From Rhizobium leguminosarum (GTDB taxonomy: Bacteria; Pseudomonadota; Alphaproteobacteria; Rhizobiales; Rhizobiaceae), in assembly GCF_017876795.1 (NCBI RefSeq), contig NZ_JAGIOR010000001.1:1638501-1702500 (forward strand): a stretch of 64,000 bases of DNA, written 5' to 3'. How positions within the stretch are numbered: position 1 is the stretch's first letter; each line of letters opens with the position of its first letter. The notes below the pieces were generated by a model. It saw nothing but the letters and a program-made list of their open reading frames with translations. It was not told the DNA's origin and did not search any database. Of the stretch, positions 9,149 to 18,500 are shown piece by piece. The position numbers and the translations under genes were made by a program.

Positions 9149-9642
9149 GACGCTCCTCGCACAGCGCGAACCAGAGCGGCGACCCGTTCAACGGGCACAT
9201 CATTAGGAACCCGCATCACAACGTCTGAGCCAATCTGCAACGTCAAAACCTGCACCTGCGGCCCGTCGGAGGCCAGCTTCGGCAGCGGCAAACGATTGAC
9301 AGGCTCAGGCGGCTCCGCAGCGATTGCCAGAGGCACGAATGCCGGCTCGATACCATCGTGCTCCGACGGCGTCGTTGCCGCCGCAAACGGCAGCACCAGA
9401 ATGCCGTCGCGCACTTGACGTCGCCAATCGGAAAGCTGGTTTGCTATAACGCCGTGACGGCGCGCGACATCCACTACTCGCACACCAGGCTCAAGGCTTT
9501 CCGCTACAATGCGAGCCTTCACATCATCCGGCCAACGCCGATTACCGCGGCGCGGCTCAACAACCTCATAGCGACCAACAAATCCATCATCTGCCATGCA
9601 AATCTCCAGATAAAACTGGAAACCTTCTCGCATACGCAGCAA
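9145..9642 (-). CDS. tnpA: IS66 accessory protein TnpA (IS3/IS911-like HTH)
   Basis: A protein of up to 165 residues with a helix-turn-helix near the N-terminus (RRWPDDVKARIVAESLEPG, then VVDVARRHGVIANQLSDWR), typical of IS66 TnpA. The ATG 15 codons in (MADDGFVG) is the likelier start. Unlike tnpB and tnpC, this gene differs from its copy 2 counterpart by a cluster of amino-acid changes, for example NRLPLPKLASDG here against NRFSLPRVVPDG there. Confidence 0.92.
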   Translation of the reverse strand: MLRMREGFQFYLEICMADDGFVGRYEVVEPRRGNRRWPDDVKARIVAESLEPGVRVVDVARRHGVIANQLSDWRRQVRDGILVLPFAAATTPSEHDGIEPAFVPLAIAAEPPEPVNRLPLPKLASDGPQVQVLTLQIGSDVVMRVPNDVPVERVAALVRAVRGAS

Positions 9643-9686
9643 GCCTCAAAATATAGCCAATCCAATGGGGCGGAGACGGCGCTTAC

Positions 9687-9884
9687 GCCCGTTCGATAAT
9701 CCTTCCATCGGAATGTGACGTGATCGCCATCAATGTTGACGAGGCGGGAATTGGAGATGGGTGTAGCGGCCGAGATAGGCCAGCACCTGTTTGGGTCCGG
9801 CAAATGGCGGCTTGGCATAGACGACCCAGTCGATGCGACGCGCTGCTTTGATGGGGTCGGTTCCGGCTGGGGGCGAAATGACAC
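9687..9884 (-). pseudogene. IS91-family transposase, 5' side of the IS66 insertion
   Basis: The continuation of the IS91 transposase interrupted by IS66. In one frame DWVVYAKPPFAGPKQVLAYL can be read and in another NSRLVNIDGDHVTFRWKDYR, so a frameshift lies near 9760. The N-terminal domain with the catalytic tyrosines is absent; the fragment abuts the end of the Tn3 transposase gene. The gene was therefore dead or became so independently of IS66. Confidence 0.75.
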
Positions 9885-10696
9885 TCTAAGCCGTTGCTCC
9901 CTTCGGCCAGAGATATTCCCCGGTCAGCAATATGTGTGCCCAGCCCAGCGGTGAGATATGCGCCAGGAGTTCCGGCGGAACATCAAGCCCTTCGTTTCGC
10001 CGCGCGGCAACTGCATGGCCGAGGTGGACGGTGTTCCAATAGATAATAATCGCCGTGAGCAGGTTAAGACCGGCGATCCGGTAATGCTGCCCCTCGGTGG
10101 TGCGGTCACGGATTTCACCCTGGCGACCAATGCGCAGCGCATTCTTGAGAGCATGGTGGGCCTCGCCCTTATTGAGGCCGATCTGAGCACGCCGCTGCAT
10201 ATCCGTGTCGAGGATCCACTCTATAATAAAGAGTGTTTGCTCCACGCGGCCGACCTCGCGCAGCGCAACTGCCAGATCGTTCTGGCGCGGGTAGGAGGCA
10301 AGCTTGCGAAGCAACTGGCTTGGCTTGATCTTGCCAGCAGCCATGGTGGCGGCGCAGCGGAACAAGTCGGGCCAGTTCTCGATGATCAATTCCTCGCGGA
10401 TCTTGCCACCGACCAGTTTGCGCAGATCCTTGGGTGTCCCTGCGGGATTGAACACGTAAAGGCGCTTCGAAGGCAAATCGCGGATGCGCAGGACAAGGCG
10501 GTATCCGAGCATGCCGCTGGTCCCGAACAAGTGATCGGTAAAGCCGGCCGTATCGGCATATTGCTCGCCAACCTGACGACCGGCCTCATTCATCAGCAGG
10601 CCGTCAAGGATGTATGGGACCTCGCTAAGGATCTGACGCCATATAAGCACTGCATATTTTGACAAACCGGTGTCTGGCTTATGTCCGGATTGAAGG

Positions 10697-11038
10697 TCAG
10701 TAGTTGCGACCGTTTTGCTGTTTGAGCTTCTTGATACGGTGCCGTTGATAGGCGTCGATTTGCCGGAACAGCGGCATCCGTTTGTTAAAGATGAGATGCG
10801 TGATGGAGACGATGCAGGGGGTTTTGGTTTCCGGTCCGCCGATGTCCAACGCGCACACAATCCCGCCCTCTTCTCCCATGTAGAAAAGGCTTGTCACGTT
10901 GCAACCATCGGGGATCTCGAGATCCGGGGATTGCTTGGTCAGCGTTATTTTAAGCGTTTGAGACAGCCTCGTTTCGAGGGGAAGTGACGCCTCGAGTTCA
11001 CGAACAAGGTGATCGGTTTTCTCAGGATCATCGATCAT
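10697..11038 (-). CDS. Small accessory ORF of the ISAzo13-family element
   Basis: A 113-residue hypothetical protein following the transposase in all three copies. It starts MIDDPEKTDHLVRELEASLP and ends with the basic KKLKQQNGRNY. In copy 3 its start overlaps the transposase stop, which suggests translational coupling. No domain is recognised. Conservation across copies (one change here, MPLFRQ for MPPFRQ) suggests it is a real part of the element, perhaps an accessory or passenger gene. Confidence 0.65.
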   Translation of the reverse strand: MIDDPEKTDHLVRELEASLPLETRLSQTLKITLTKQSPDLEIPDGCNVTSLFYMGEEGGIVCALDIGGPETKTPCIVSITHLIFNKRMPLFRQIDAYQRHRIKKLKQQNGRNY

Positions 11039-11140
11039 CGGCAACACTCTCGGCGATAGCGCTATCGGACACAACGGAGGTGGGCGAAATCGTGTAGTTC
11101 CACTCACCGTGGAAGGGATCACGATCAATATTGATTGCAT

Positions 11141-12274
11141 TCATTTCAGATCGGTGATCTTGATGGCCTTGGGATAGTCATTTTCGTCGAGGCAACATTG
11201 AACGTCGAGCCCGTTGGCCGTCGTCGTGGCCCCGATCAGTTGAACGATGACCTCATGACTGACGAGGGGCTTGCCGCGCCAATTCTGTGTGATGAATGCA
11301 AATAGCCGGTGTTCTATGCGGTTCCATTTGCTGGTCCCCGGCGGGTGGTGAGCGACCGTGATAGCTAACCCAGTTTCATTGGCGAATGATTGAAGCTCGC
11401 GCTTCCACAGTCGCACACGGGCCCCGTTGCTGCCACCGCAATCGGCGGTAATGAGTAGACCGGTTGAACCAGGATAGCGGCTCTTTCCCAAGACATTCCA
11501 CCACCGTCGAATGCTCTCTACGGCAAAGGCGGCGGTGTCATGATCGATGCCGACATTCACCCAACCCGAGTTGTTGGTGATGTCGTAGACGCCGTAAGGT
11601 GCGACCTTGCCGAGTTCGGGTATCTTGAAGTCGTGAACGCGCACGGGTTCGGGGCCGCCTTTGGGACGCAGCTCACGCCCGCCGTTCTTGAAATCGCCAA
11701 CCAGCTCCTTTTTCTTTGTGTCGACCGAAATGGCGGCCTGGCCGGCCGCCTGGAACTGCTTGATCTTCTCGTTGATGTGTTCGAACTGGGTGTCGCGGTC
11801 AGGATGAGACGCCCCCTCCAAGGTCTTCTTGTTGGCCTGGAGGCTGAAGCCAAGCTTGCGCAGCAGCCGACCAACCAACTTCTGGCTGGCCGTAAAGCCG
11901 CGTTGTGCCAATGCGCCGGCAAGGTGGCGCTGGCTTCTGCTCACCCACAACAATGCTGCTTCAGGATCGCCACGGATCGCCGATTGAACCAATTCTTCAA
12001 GTGCAGCCAAGAGGCCCGGCTCAGTCTCGATCTTTGGCCTGCGGCCGCCGCCCGGCCGCCGAACCCGGCGTTCCAGTCGTGCATCTGCGGTCCGCAACTC
12101 CGTAAGACCGCGCCCGATCGTACTGCGCGCAACGCCGGTCGCCGCCGAAACCGCCGTCACTCCACCCCGGCCCGCCGCGCGAGCCTCGGTTGCCGCCAAC
12201 AAACGCCGTGCCCGCTCATCGAGATAAGGCGCAAGCGTCTCAAAGCGAGCTTTGATCGCCGCGATATCAATCAT
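11141..12274 (-). pseudogene. ISAzo13-family transposase, C-terminal frameshift
   Basis: A DDE-type transposase of the ISAzo13 family, recognised by AISVDTKKKELVGDFKNGGR, YGVYDITNNSGWVNVGIDHD, LLITADCGGSNGARVRLWK and the long block HHPPGTSKWNRIEHRLFAFI. An N-terminal helix-turn-helix (AVSAATGVARSTIGRGL) precedes the core. The reading frame stops at ITDLK after 377 residues, whereas copy 3 has ITDAEMNAINIDRDPFHGEW and continues 38 residues further. A single missing base causes this. The lost tail includes the FHGEWNYTI segment conserved in the family, so activity is doubtful. Confidence 0.85.
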
Positions 12275-13582
12275 CCAGGTCGCTCAAATTCATTCGCCCA
12301 CTGAATCAGAAAGTTTAACCTCCGTCCAGCATCGCTCATCTCTACACCAAGTAATCTACCAAGATCTAACGAATCGTTTGTTCCGTCTCAGGCCCTAACT
12401 GTCGCGGGAATTGTCTGTGACGCGAACGGCGCGAACTGGTCGTTGACGTGAGTGTAAGCCTTGAGACCGGGTTCGTTTCCATACTTGGCGTTGACCATGT
12501 TCATCGCCTCGCCCTGCCGGGCCGAAGGGAAGAACTGGCCATCGCTCGATGCGGTCTTTCCCATGCCCCAGAACCGGGACATCGGCAGCTTTGCCTGCGC
12601 GGCCACCACGATCGCCAGCGCTTGGCCCATTGCGTCGCTTTCGACGTGCCACCGGGCAAGGCGCGAGAGCTGCCAGTAATCATGCGTGTTCGTGGCCTCC
12701 GCCATCTTCCGCAGTCCCAGATTCAGCCCTTCTGCGAGCAGCACTTTGAGTAGGCCGATCTGGTCACCGCATGGAACCCCGGTTCTCAAATGAGTAAAGG
12801 CTTCGGTGAACCCGAGCGCAGCATCGACCTCCAACAAGATGTCGGTGATCCGAACTGGCGGTATCCGGCGATAGAGATCGAGTATCAGTTCCTCGGCACT
12901 GTCCGGAACGTCAGCCGTCAGCCGGTCGATCCGCAACGTTCCATCCTCGATGCTGCCACGAGGGATGGTTCCGTCGCGAGCCGCTCGTGCAAGTCGCTTC
13001 AGGCCATCAGCGAGCCGAGCCTTTTGATCAGTCAGCCATACGGGTCGAGGGGCACTGCCATTCTTGTGTTAGCTTGTGCTGCAATCATCGGCACCAACAC
13101 CTGTTTGAGATCGCCATAGCGGCGCGAATGGTCGAGCCAGATGTCACCGGATCGGAAGGCATCCCGCAGGTGAAACAGGACCGCCACCTCCCGAAGGCGA
13201 TTGTCGCCCTGGTCTTGTGCTCTCAAATGGCGGTGCCATTTCGAGTTCGGCCGCAAGAAGCTGTCGGTCGCCGATGGTGACACCAAGCTGAGCCCCGATG
13301 AACGACAGGACCTCATGCGAGATCACTTCGCCCGGAGCCAGCGCGCGCCCTGGATATCGCAACGCGCAAAGCTGCAGGGCGAACCCAAGCCTGTTCTCCG
13401 GCCTGCGGCGTTCCTGAATGTGTCCAAGATCGTCGTCGCCCAGTGTGTAATGTCGAAGCAGTGACAATTCATCGGTTGGTAGATCGAACAGTGCTGAGCG
13501 CTGTCGCTCGGTGAGAATATGTCGTCTCGGTATCCCGATTGTCCCTGGCCCCTGCAAATCAGCTCTTCCGGCCCCAAAATCC

Positions 13583-14194
13583 ATGAGGGTTCAATTGGGA
13601 CAGCGTGCTGCCATTTACTGCCGGGTTTCGACCGCCGACCAGTCTTGCGAACGGCAGGAGCGTGACCTGACGGGCTTTGCCACTCGCGCCGGTTACGATG
13701 TTGCTGGAATATTCAAGGAAACGGGTTCTGGTGCGAAGCTCGACCGCGCCGAGCGTCGTAGAATCATGGCACTGGCCCAGTCACGGCAGATCGATGTCAT
13801 CCTCGTGACCGAGCTTTCTCGTTGGGGCCGTTCGACGATCGACCTCCTCAACACACTGCGCGAGCTGGAAAACTGGAAGGTTTCAGTCATCGCCATGAAC
13901 GGCATGACCTTTGATCTCTCCTCGCCGCATGGCCGGCTGTTGGCGACCTTTCTCTCTGGTATTGCAGAATTCGAGCGCGATCTCATCAGCGAGCGTGTCA
14001 AATCTGGCCTCGCTGCCGCAAAGGCGCGGGGAAAGAAACTTGGTCGGCAAAGAGGACAGCGTCCCAAGTCAGACCGCCTCGCTCCGAAAGTCCTTGCGCT
14101 TAATGCTGAAGGCCGTAGCATCCGATGGATCGCCCGCAATCTCGGCATCAGCAAGAACACTGTCGCTGCAATCTTGAAACGGGATCAAGTCTGA
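13583..14194 (+). CDS. tnpR: Serine recombinase (Tn3-type resolvase)
   Basis: A 203-residue small serine recombinase, which resolves cointegrates made by the neighbouring Tn3-type transposon. The catalytic domain begins AAIYCRVSTADQSCERQERD with the nucleophilic Ser in CRVST, continues with VTELSRWGRSTIDLLNTL and AEFERDLISERVKSGLAAAK, and ends in a helix-turn-helix (SIRWIARNLGISKNTVAAIL). It is divergent from tnpA and the two start codons overlap head to head. The gene looks intact even though tnpA is broken, so it could still act on res sites. A separate res site could not be identified. Confidence 0.9.
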   Translation: MRVQLGQRAAIYCRVSTADQSCERQERDLTGFATRAGYDVAGIFKETGSGAKLDRAERRRIMALAQSRQIDVILVTELSRWGRSTIDLLNTLRELENWKVSVIAMNGMTFDLSSPHGRLLATFLSGIAEFERDLISERVKSGLAAAKARGKKLGRQRGQRPKSDRLAPKVLALNAEGRSIRWIARNLGISKNTVAAILKRDQV

Positions 14195-14302
14195 TAAATG
14201 TGAAACGTCGCTCGGTTTTATGCCACTCGAACGCCGGTTCTCTCTGATCAAGCGACATCGGGACCGTTTCCTCAAAGTCTTTCGTATCGTTTCGTCGAAT
14301 TC

Positions 14303-15156
14303 CTAGATCGCCGAAGCCCGGCTCCGCTCGACGTAAATTTGCCGCAGATGCGCCGTAATCGAGCCCGGCTTACCGACTCCGATCGGCTTGCCATTGATAT
14401 TCACGACGGGGTACACGAGACCGGACGCGGACGTGGAAAAGGCTTCCGCGGCGTTCTCGATCTCCTCGACCGTAAATGGCCGCTCCTCTATCCGGAGCTG
14501 AAGATCACCAGCGCATAGCAGCACGGCTTCGCGCGTAATGCCGTGCAGAATGTCGGTGGAAAGGTCCGTGTGACGATCGTTCCGTCCGTCGTGACGATAT
14601 AGGCGTTGTTTGAAGAACCTTCCGTGATAAACCCGTCCTTGACCAGCCACGCATCGTCGGCCCCCTGGGCTTTGGCCTGCATCTTTGCCATCGATGGGTA
14701 GAGGAGCTGAACAGTCTTGATGTCGCAGCGCCGCCAACGCAGATCATCCAGCGTGACGACATGCTGACCACGGGCGGCGAGCGGGCTGTCGACGATCGTC
14801 TTCTTCTGCGTGAACAACACAACCGTGTTGGGTGTCGTTTCCTCCGGGAAGATGAAATCGCGGTCCGCCGCCCCGCGCGTCACCTGGAGATAGACCAGGC
14901 CCTCGCTGATTTCATTCCGCTCGATCAGTTCGCGATGGATGGCCAGCAGGTTTTCTTCCGTCAACGAGAACCGCATATCCAGTTCACCGAGCGAACGGCG
15001 CAGGCGGGCCATATGGCCGGAAAAATCGACGAGCCTTCCGTCGAGGACCAGCGTCACCTCGTAGACGCCGTCGGCAAACAGGAACCCGCGGTCAAAAATC
15101 GAGACACGGGCTTCTGTTTCCGACAGAAAATCACCATTGACATAAACGTGACGCAT
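14303..15156 (-). pseudogene. dat: D-amino acid aminotransferase, single-base frameshift
   Basis: A fold-IV PLP aminotransferase of the D-alanine aminotransferase type, which moves amino groups between D-amino acids and 2-oxo acids. It starts MRHVYVNGDFLSETEARVS and has the catalytic lysine in DIKTVQLLYPSMAKM and the EGSSNNAYIV motif. Near 14557 one G is missing from a run (expected TRDLSTDILHG): the first frame runs into nonsense while the correct C-terminus (STDILHGITREAVLLCAGD, then SASGLVYPVVNINGKPIG) continues in another frame to 14303. With one base restored the gene would be full length, about 284 residues. It clusters with the D-glutamate genes upstream. Confidence 0.85.
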
Positions 15157-15192
15157 TGAACTAACCCCAAAGAGATGCTGATGGCGGCTCCA

Positions 15193-16146
15193 TCAGTGAG
15201 CCGTCGTAGTGAATGAATGCTTCCCGGTCCTTGGCCAGGAGAGCGGGCCGTCGAGATCGACGTAACGCGCGTCCTGCGCCACCAGGAAGGCGGGCGCCAT
15301 GGCGAGCGATGTGCCCAGCATGCAACCGACCATGATGCCGAAGCCGGCCGCCGCGGCTTCCTGTTTCAGGAGCAGCGCTTCCGTCAGCCCGCCGGTTTTG
15401 TCGAGCTTGATGTTGACCGCGTCGTACTTACCACTGAGCCCTCCGAGGGATTCGCGGTCATGGCAGCTCTCGTCCGCGCATACGGGGAGAAGCCGCTCGA
15501 TTTGCGCCAAAGCTTCGTCAGCTTCCGCAGGTAACGGCTGCTCCACCATCGTAACGCCGAGGCGGACGAACTGCGGAGCGAAAGTCAGGTATTGATCAAC
15601 CGTCCAGCCCTCATTGGCATCGACGATGAGGGTGGAATGCGGCGCACCTTCGCGCACGGCCTCGATACGTTCATCGTCGCCATCGGAACCGAGTTTCACC
15701 TTGAGAAGCGGCCGATGCGCGTTTTTGGCTGCCACCTTCCGCATTGCGTCCGGTGCGGCAAGAGAGAGCGTATAGGCCGAGCTTACAGGCATTGGCGGAC
15801 GGAGGCCGGCAAGCTGCCAGGCGGGCTTGCCAGCTTTCTTTGCTTCGAGATCCCAGAAGGCGCAATCGAGCGCATTGCGCGCCGCGCCGGCCGGCAACCG
15901 TGACTGAAGTTCGGTGCGCTCCAGTCCGTTGCGTAAATCTGCTTCCACCGATCGAATGGTCTCGATCACCCCTTCGGCCGTTTCGCCATAGCGGGCATAG
16001 GGCACGCATTCGCCGCGGCCGGCGACATCGCCGTCCCGCAAGGCCACTGTCACGACGCGGATTTCCGTGCGCGATCCCCGCGAAATCGTGAAAGCACCGC
16101 CGACGGGAAAACGTTCTTCAACGGCGCAGAGCGACAACCCGGTCAT
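15193..16146 (-). CDS. dgcA: N-acetyl-D-glutamate racemase (dipeptide-epimerase-like, enolase superfamily)
   Basis: A 317-residue enolase-superfamily enzyme. Active-site features: the acid/base lysine in LLKVKLG (KxK), metal ligands in LIVDANEGW, MVEQPLP and VCADESCHD, and the second lysine in AVNIKLDKTGGLTEA. By sequence alone it would be called an L-Ala-D/L-Glu epimerase. Next to a DgcN-type gene it fits DgcA, which racemises N-acetyl-D-glutamate in the D-glutamate catabolic route of marine and soil bacteria. Its start overlaps the end of dgcN by four bases (ATGA), so the two are one transcription unit. The downstream aminotransferase is broken, but this gene is intact. Confidence 0.82.
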   Translation of the reverse strand: MTGLSLCAVEERFPVGGAFTISRGSRTEIRVVTVALRDGDVAGRGECVPYARYGETAEGVIETIRSVEADLRNGLERTELQSRLPAGAARNALDCAFWDLEAKKAGKPAWQLAGLRPPMPVSSAYTLSLAAPDAMRKVAAKNAHRPLLKVKLGSDGDDERIEAVREGAPHSTLIVDANEGWTVDQYLTFAPQFVRLGVTMVEQPLPAEADEALAQIERLLPVCADESCHDRESLGGLSGKYDAVNIKLDKTGGLTEALLLKQEAAAAGFGIMVGCMLGTSLAMAPAFLVAQDARYVDLDGPLSWPRTGKHSFTTTAH

Positions 16147-17144
16147 AATCCCTCCAACACCGCAACGAGCCGGTCGGCGCCTTGGCGGAACGGATCGACC
16201 GTCGGCAGGCCCATCAGCCTTTCGGTTTCAGCGCAAAGCGCCATCGCATCTTCTGCACTCATGGCGGAGGTATTGAGCGAAATGCCAACCACCTCACAGG
16301 CCGGATTGACGATCCTGGCCATCGTCAGCGAAAGATCGCGCAGCGCCTCAAGGCTCGGCAGCTCATAATCCGGAAGACCGCGCATGTGCGGCCGGTTCGG
16401 CTCATGGCAGAGCACCAGTGCGTCCGGCTGACCGCCATGAATGAGAGCCAGGGTCACGCCGGAATAGGAGGCATGGAACAGGCTCCCCTGGCCTTCTATC
16501 AGATCCCAGTGATCCGGATCGTTGTCCGGCGTCAGAAATTCGATTGATCCGGCCATGAAATCGGCGATCACCGCGTCGAGCGGCACGCCGTCGCCGGTGA
16601 TCAGGATACCGGTCTGGCCGGTCGCGCGGAAGGTCGCCTTCCGTCCCTGCGCACGCATCGCCTTTTCCATGCACAGCGCCGTGTACATCTTGCCGACCGA
16701 GCAATCGGTGCCGACTGCCAGTATTCTCTTGCCTGTCCGCTTTCTACCATTGGCGATCGGGTAGGCAACCGTCGGCACGCGGACATCATGCAGGGTGCAG
16801 CCGAGCGCCTTCGCCTTTGCAACCAGATCGGCTTCGTCGCGCAACAGATTGTGCAGGCCGGAAGCGAGATCGAGCCCGGCATCGAGCGCCTGCAGAAGCA
16901 CTGATTTCCACGACGGCGAGATGACGCCGCCGCGATTGGCCACACCGATGACGAGCGTCTTCACGCCCACTTCAGCCGCCTGGCCTATCGTCAGGTCCGG
17001 CAGGCTGAGATCGGCCTTGCAGTCAGGAAGGCGCAATTGCCCGACAGCCAGTTCCGGTCGCCAGTCCTTGATCCCCTGCGCGACCTTGGCAGCCAGTCGA
17101 TCGGGCGCATCGCCCAGGAAAAGCAGATAGGGTGTTTCGATCAT
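16143..17144 (-). CDS. dgcN: DgcN-family (DUF1611) D-glutamate N-acetyltransferase
   Basis: A 333-residue DUF1611-type protein, with an N-terminal Rossmann-like domain (TLVIGVANRGGVISPSWK) and a C-terminal P-loop NTPase-like domain (ILAVGTDCSVGKMYTALCME, then DLIEGQGSLFHASYSGVTLA). In the D-glutamate pathway DgcN acetylates D-glutamate, whose product DgcA then racemises. I start it at the ATG at 17144 (IETPYLLFLGDAPDRLA), where family members begin. The pairing with dgcA and with a polar amino-acid ABC transporter upstream supports an uptake and catabolism cluster for D-glutamate or a related acidic amino acid. Confidence 0.8.
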   Translation of the reverse strand: MIETPYLLFLGDAPDRLAAKVAQGIKDWRPELAVGQLRLPDCKADLSLPDLTIGQAAEVGVKTLVIGVANRGGVISPSWKSVLLQALDAGLDLASGLHNLLRDEADLVAKAKALGCTLHDVRVPTVAYPIANGRKRTGKRILAVGTDCSVGKMYTALCMEKAMRAQGRKATFRATGQTGILITGDGVPLDAVIADFMAGSIEFLTPDNDPDHWDLIEGQGSLFHASYSGVTLALIHGGQPDALVLCHEPNRPHMRGLPDYELPSLEALRDLSLTMARIVNPACEVVGISLNTSAMSAEDAMALCAETERLMGLPTVDPFRQGADRLVAVLEGL

Positions 17145-17157
17145 TGTCTTGCGCGCC

Positions 17158-17918
17158 TCAAAGAATCTGTCCGAGGAACGCCTTCGTTCTCGGATCCTTG
17201 GCATTGTCGACGAACGATGCAGGGGGACCGTGTTCGACGATCACGCCGCGATCGGTGAAATAGATGTGGTCCGCAACTTCTCGGGCGAAGCCCATTTCAT
17301 GAGTGACGAGGATGCAGGTCATGCCCTCGGCCGCCAATTCCTTGATGGTGACGAGAACTTCCTTCACCGACTCCGGGTCCAGCGCCGCCGTGACCTCGTC
17401 GAACAGCATGACGTCAGGTTGCATCGCCAGCGGCCTGGCGATCGCGACGCGCTGCTGTTGGCCACCGGACAACTCGCTTGGATAGGCATTTTCCTTTCCT
17501 TCCAGCCGTATACCTTCTTGAGAAGCGCACGGGCGCGAAGTTCCACCTCCTGCTTCGGCTGCCCGAGCACCTTGAGGGGCGCCATCATCACGTTCTGAAG
17601 CGCCGTCTTGTGCGGGAAGAGATTGTATTGCTGGAAGACCATGCCGACTTTCCGGCGGAGTGCCAGCTTGTCCAGCTTGGGATGGTGGACTTCCTGCCCT
17701 TCGACCCTGATCGATCCGCCCTGAATATCCGCGAGCGCATTGATGCAACGGATGAGGGTCGATTTTCCCGATCCGGACGGACCGATGATGCAGATGACGT
17801 CGCCCTTCATTAGGTCGAGGGAAATTCCCTTCAGAACCTCGAAATCGCCATAGGCCTTGTGCACGTCCTTGATCGATACGATCGGCTGTTCGGCATTCCA
17901 AGTGGTGGTGTCATTCAT
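17158..17918 (-). pseudogene. Polar amino acid ABC transporter ATPase (GlnQ type), frameshifted
   Basis: An ATP-binding subunit of an amino-acid ABC importer. The first part has Walker A (GPSGSGKSTLIRC) and the Q-loop (GMVFQQYNLFPH) in one frame. After about 17510 the signature LSGGQQQRVAIARPLA, Walker B (VMLFDEVTAALDPE) and the switch histidine (ILVTHEMGF) lie in another. Two extra bases (TA) near KKV-RLEGKENAYPSEL explain the shift. Walker A and the ABC signature thus lie in different frames and no single working protein can form. It lies 14 bases upstream of dgcN and probably served uptake for that pathway. Confidence 0.85.
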
Positions 17919-17931
17919 GGCGGTTCCTTTG

Positions 17932-18164
17932 TCAGATTTTCACCGCGAACCGCTTTTCAAGCGACAGCGTCAGCTGGGCGATGGGATAGCAGTAGGCAAA
18001 GAAGATAATCAGGGCGAAGCCGTAGAAGGGCACCAGCAGCGAGGGATGGTTGCTTTCGGCCTCCATTGCCTGCCGCGACAGCGTGACCAGTTCCGTGACC
18101 CCCAGCAGCGAGACCAGAGGCGTCGCCATGGTCATGATCGCGTACCAATTCATCCAAGGCGGGA
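17932..18164 (-). pseudogene. Amino acid ABC permease, 3' fragment
   Basis: The last 75 or so codons of a polar amino-acid ABC permease (HisM/GlnP type). Readable: MATPLVSLLGVTELVTLSRQ followed by a hydrophobic segment and AQLTLSLEKRFAVKI. The gene is cut at about 18165, where an IS3-family remnant on the opposite strand begins. The missing 5' part and the substrate-binding protein are not next to it. Together with the frameshifted ATPase this leaves no functional importer for the dgc cluster. Confidence 0.8.
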
Positions 18165-18360
18165 GAATGCCTGAACCAGCATTGGTTCCTGACCCTTGCG
18201 GATGCCCGCGAAAAGATGGAGGATTGGCGTAGATACTATAATGAGGAAAGACCTCATGGTGCGATCGGCAACAAGGTGCCGATCTCGTTGGTGAATTCAG
18301 GGTGCGCAACCAGCCCGCCTCCCTGAGTAAAGCCGGAAAACTCTAGCATCCGGTGGTCCA
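18165..18360 (+). mobile_element. IS3-family remnant: 3' end of orfB and right inverted repeat
   Basis: The C-terminal end of an IS3-type transposase (orfB): NQHWFLTLADAREKMEDWRR, YYNEERPHGAIGNK, ending at 18326. The right end follows (GCCGGAAAACTCTAGCATCC). Its complement matches the left end seen at about 56128 (AGAGTTTTCCGGTT), so these appear to be two ends of related elements almost 38 kb apart. The orfA and most of orfB are missing here. Confidence 0.75.
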
Positions 18361-18500
18361 ACGTTTGGGAGCGGTTCAGCCGAGGCTCCACATCTAGTGG
18401 CAGCCGGATGAAACTTCAGTGGCGTGTCATTGCAAGCCTAATCGTGAGGATACCATTTCAGCCAACTTGGGTGCTTCGGCGATTGCTCCACTAATCATGG

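Larger units (their letters stand above)
6980..9686 (-). mobile_element. IS66-family element, copy 1 (complete, 2707 bp)
   Basis: A complete IS66-type insertion sequence carrying tnpA, tnpB and tnpC on the minus strand. Its ends are imperfect inverted repeats, GTATGCGGCGTCTACGCCCC at the left and GTAAGCGCCGTCTCCGCCCC (minus strand) at the right. It is flanked by the 8-base direct repeat GCCCGTTC, proving simple insertion into the IS91 transposase gene. A second copy of identical length lies inverted at 33541-36247. Confidence 0.95.
10629..12395 (-). mobile_element. ISAzo13-family element, copy 1 (1767 bp)
   Basis: A full-length element on the minus strand with ends GGGCCTGAGACGG and GGATCTGACGCC (imperfect inverted repeats). 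It is flanked by TAA at 10626-10628 and 12396-12398. It carries a transposase and a small second gene. Relative to copy 3 it lacks one G near 11143, which truncates the transposase. Confidence 0.92.
9886..13584 (-). pseudogene. tnpA: Tn3-family transposase tnpA, deleted, frameshifted and split by ISAzo13 copy 1
   Basis: The remains of a Tn3-type transposase. The N-terminus (HILTERQRSALFDLPTDE, from about 13520) is followed by a frameshift near 13200 (VAVLFHLRDAFRSGDIWLD), then a central part with the first catalytic Asp in ASSDGQFFPSA. After the ISAzo13 insertion (10629-12395) comes the C-terminal part with TAGFTDHLFGTSGMLGYR and RIAGLNLLTAIIIYWNT. Removing the element and one TAA repeat restores the frame ATVSEVPY. 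Without the insertion about 640 codons remain against about 970 in the family, so a block of some 300 codons is gone. The expected first codon reads ATA instead of ATG before PRRHIL. Confidence 0.88.

Noticed and set aside
11540..12304. 254-residue open frame opposite the ISAzo13 transposase (also in copies 2 and 3)
   Set aside because: It mirrors a real transposase gene; the same antisense frame recurs only because the element does, and it has no recognisable domain.
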